Positions 4,780 to 6,148 of a stretch of 6,148 nt of DNA are shown piece after piece. The notes below the pieces were generated by a model that made no database searches, was not told the origin of the DNA, and worked only from the letters and a program-made list of their open reading frames with translations. The position numbers and the translations under genes were made by a program. The stretch is from contig CAMWKA010000114.1 of NCBI GenBank assembly GCA_947174725.1, positions 1-6,148 of the forward strand, read 5' to 3'. The first letter of the stretch is position 1. Each line of letters begins with the position of its first letter. This DNA is from an uncultured Lachnospiraceae bacterium (GTDB lineage: Bacteria > Bacillota > Clostridia > Lachnospirales > Lachnospiraceae).

Positions 4780-6117
4780 CTAATTTTCACATAGCATAAA
4801 CTTCCCTTCAGCCTCCTTGATCTTTCCATGCTCCATTCCATAAGCAACAGCATTATTGACCGCCTTTTCAATGACTGTTCCTATTCTGGTAAAGCCAAAT
4901 TTCTTTCCGGTTTCCCGGATAAGATCCTCTCTGCTGACCGCTACCTGTTCCGCCAGCGCTTCCATAACAGCACACAATATTTCCTGTACCGCTATTTCAT
5001 CCATACTCCTGTGATTACCAAACTGATCCTCCGCCCGGTAATTGTCATATTCCTCCGGCTTCTGATCGACGCGCCAGTAAAATGTATTGTCGGTTTCTAC
5101 TGTTTCAGATCTCTGCACATTTTGCAATGCCGTATCAAATACATGCTCTACTCTGCTGCCGGTTCTGGCAATCTCCCATGCGCCAAGTACTTTCCGCAGC
5201 ATATACTTTCTGCTGACCGGCGCTTCCGTGATCAGGATCTGAACGATCAGCTGACGGATCGTCTGCAAATTTTCCGGCTCATAAAAGCTTTCGCTCGTAC
5301 CTTTCTTTACAGGCGGAACGGACTGATACGGCATCTTTTTCCCGGAAGGCATTTCCGCCTCCGAAATCTTTTCAAATACCGGCGACTGCTTCTCATCAGC
5401 ATTTGCACCGGCAGCTCCTCCGCTTCGGGTCCCACCTGTCCTGCCCTGAATGTCTGCATCTGCTGCCAGTTTTTCCTGTTCCAGTAATTCCTTGATCTTC
5501 TGGTCAACTTCTCCCAAAATCTTCTTGGAGTTATCCAGATAATCCAGCGCCCATATCCTCATGATCTTCCAGCCAAGTCCCGCCAAGACGCCGGGCTGCA
5601 GGATATAACGGTCTTTTGACAGGGTCGCTTCCCTGCTGTTCTCACCATCCAATAAAATACCCAGCAGATACCTGTCCGGATACTGTGGATGGATGACGCC
5701 GATATCCAGCTTATATTTGGAATCGCCGATATTCGTCCTTACAGCATAACCCATGGCATCGATTGCCCCGGCGATCTCCTCTGCCAGTCCATCCTTACGC
5801 AGATCCTGATGTCCGGCTTGTACTGTCAGCGCTCCTCTTCCCCTTGCCGCATACTCCAAAAATCCTTTCAGTCCCGCAACCCCCTCAGAACGTGTTCTTG
5901 ACAGGTCGATCTGCTCCGGACGGATCACCGCATAGACGATCATACTCTTGCGCGCTCTGGAGATCGCAACATTTAACCGTCTCCATCCGCCCTCCTGATT
6001 GAGGGGTCCGAAGTTCATAGATATCTTACCATTCGCATCCGGTCCGTAACCCACGGAGAACAGGATCACATCTCTCTCGTCTCCCTGGACATTTTCCAGA
6101 TTCTTAATAAACACCAT
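4780..6117 (-). CDS. C-terminal part of a large SF1 helicase with Vsr-like nuclease and DUF3320 domains; probably frameshifted upstream
   Basis: These 445 residues are the C-terminal end of a very large DUF4011/DUF3320-type superfamily 1 helicase. Helicase motif V appears at 5-18 (KNLENVQGDERDVI) and motif VI at 48-56 (LNVAISRAR). Residues about 110-200 look like the Vsr-like/PD-(D/E)XK domain usual in this family, with Asp138 in KLDIGV, Asp157 in GILLDG and GWKIMRIWALD. A low-complexity Gly/Ala-rich linker lies near 218-245, and the DUF3320 region begins near 285 (ITEAPVSRKYMLRKVLGA at 296-313). Walker A/B and motifs I-IV are absent because the N-terminal part lies beyond the window. The ATG at 6117 has no ribosome binding site and falls inside a conserved motif, so it is not a real start. 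Related helicase-nuclease proteins occur in anti-phage defence islands; that role is inference here. No intrinsic terminator follows the stop. Confidence 0.85.
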   Translation of the reverse strand: MVFIKNLENVQGDERDVILFSVGYGPDANGKISMNFGPLNQEGGWRRLNVAISRARKSMIVYAVIRPEQIDLSRTRSEGVAGLKGFLEYAARGRGALTVQAGHQDLRKDGLAEEIAGAIDAMGYAVRTNIGDSKYKLDIGVIHPQYPDRYLLGILLDGENSREATLSKDRYILQPGVLAGLGWKIMRIWALDYLDNSKKILGEVDQKIKELLEQEKLAADADIQGRTGGTRSGGAAGANADEKQSPVFEKISEAEMPSGKKMPYQSVPPVKKGTSESFYEPENLQTIRQLIVQILITEAPVSRKYMLRKVLGAWEIARTGSRVEHVFDTALQNVQRSETVETDNTFYWRVDQKPEEYDNYRAEDQFGNHRSMDEIAVQEILCAVMEALAEQVAVSREDLIRETGKKFGFTRIGTVIEKAVNNAVAYGMEHGKIKEAEGKFMLCEN

Positions 6118-6148
6118 TCTGGCGACAGGGAAAATAAAGAGTTATCAG
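6104..6148 (-). pseudogene. Frame disruption in the helicase gene
   Basis: In the helicase frame the codons above the ATG at 6117 read LFIFPVAR and are preceded by two stops, at 6142-6147. The neighbouring minus-strand frame is open to the window edge and reads DNSLFSLSPEW up to about 6113. Joining it to the helicase frame with one extra base would give PEWCFIKNLENV, which keeps the spacing of the family motif EPFFIKNLENVQGDERD. A one-base deletion, or a sequencing error, near 6105-6113 is the simplest reading. Only about 30 bases of upstream sequence are visible, so the alternative of a truncation or rearrangement remains. Confidence 0.5.

Noticed and set aside
4828..5487. Plus-strand open frame of 219 codons opposite the helicase
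   Set aside because: It is antisense to well-conserved helicase and DUF3320 sequence, is Cys/Phe/Arg-rich without domains, and has no convincing ribosome binding site.

Overview
The window looks like a chromosomal piece from a Gram-positive anaerobe of the Clostridia, probably Lachnospiraceae-like. This is inferred from strong AGGAGG-type ribosome binding sites, sigma-A promoters with extended -10 elements, a lipoprotein substrate-binding protein, and protein sequences of clostridial style; no marker gene fixes the taxon. Every credible gene is on the minus strand, so transcription runs from high to low coordinates.

Layout in transcription order. (1) 6148-4780: the C-terminal part of a large superfamily 1 helicase carrying a Vsr-like/PD-(D/E)XK-like nuclease domain and a DUF3320 domain. 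Stops lie just upstream in its frame and a neighbouring frame continues the family sequence, so the gene is probably frameshifted at about 6105-6115. (2) 4740-3729: a self-contained unit with an extended -10 promoter, an amino-acid-binding lipoprotein whose N-terminal tether is built of four 10-residue repeats, and a strong intrinsic terminator. (3) 3687-1725: a second unit with its own promoter, encoding a VanX-type D-Ala-D-Ala dipeptidase and, translationally coupled to it, an unrecognised protein with two membrane segments and a large soluble part. (4) 1692-68: the permease and ATPase of a polar amino acid ABC importer, preceded by five tandem 14-15 bp dyad repeats and at least one promoter. 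The far left end (1-67) holds two short tandem hairpin repeats and no identifiable gene.

The binding protein, permease and ATPase together make a complete HisJ/GlnH-type importer, but the dipeptidase/membrane-protein pair sits between the binding protein and the membrane components. The promoters of the binding-protein and permease genes share a nearly identical extended -10 block, which fits coordinated expression. No terminator is visible between the membrane-protein gene and the permease, so the dipeptidase transcript may read into the transporter genes. A D-amino-acid or peptidoglycan-recycling theme is possible but is inference only. No vancomycin-resistance ligase or dehydrogenase is present.

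The least explained items are the dyad array before the permease, the coding minisatellite in the binding protein, the dipeptidase-coupled two-TM protein, and the broken defence-type helicase. I do not see a clearly new multi-gene system.
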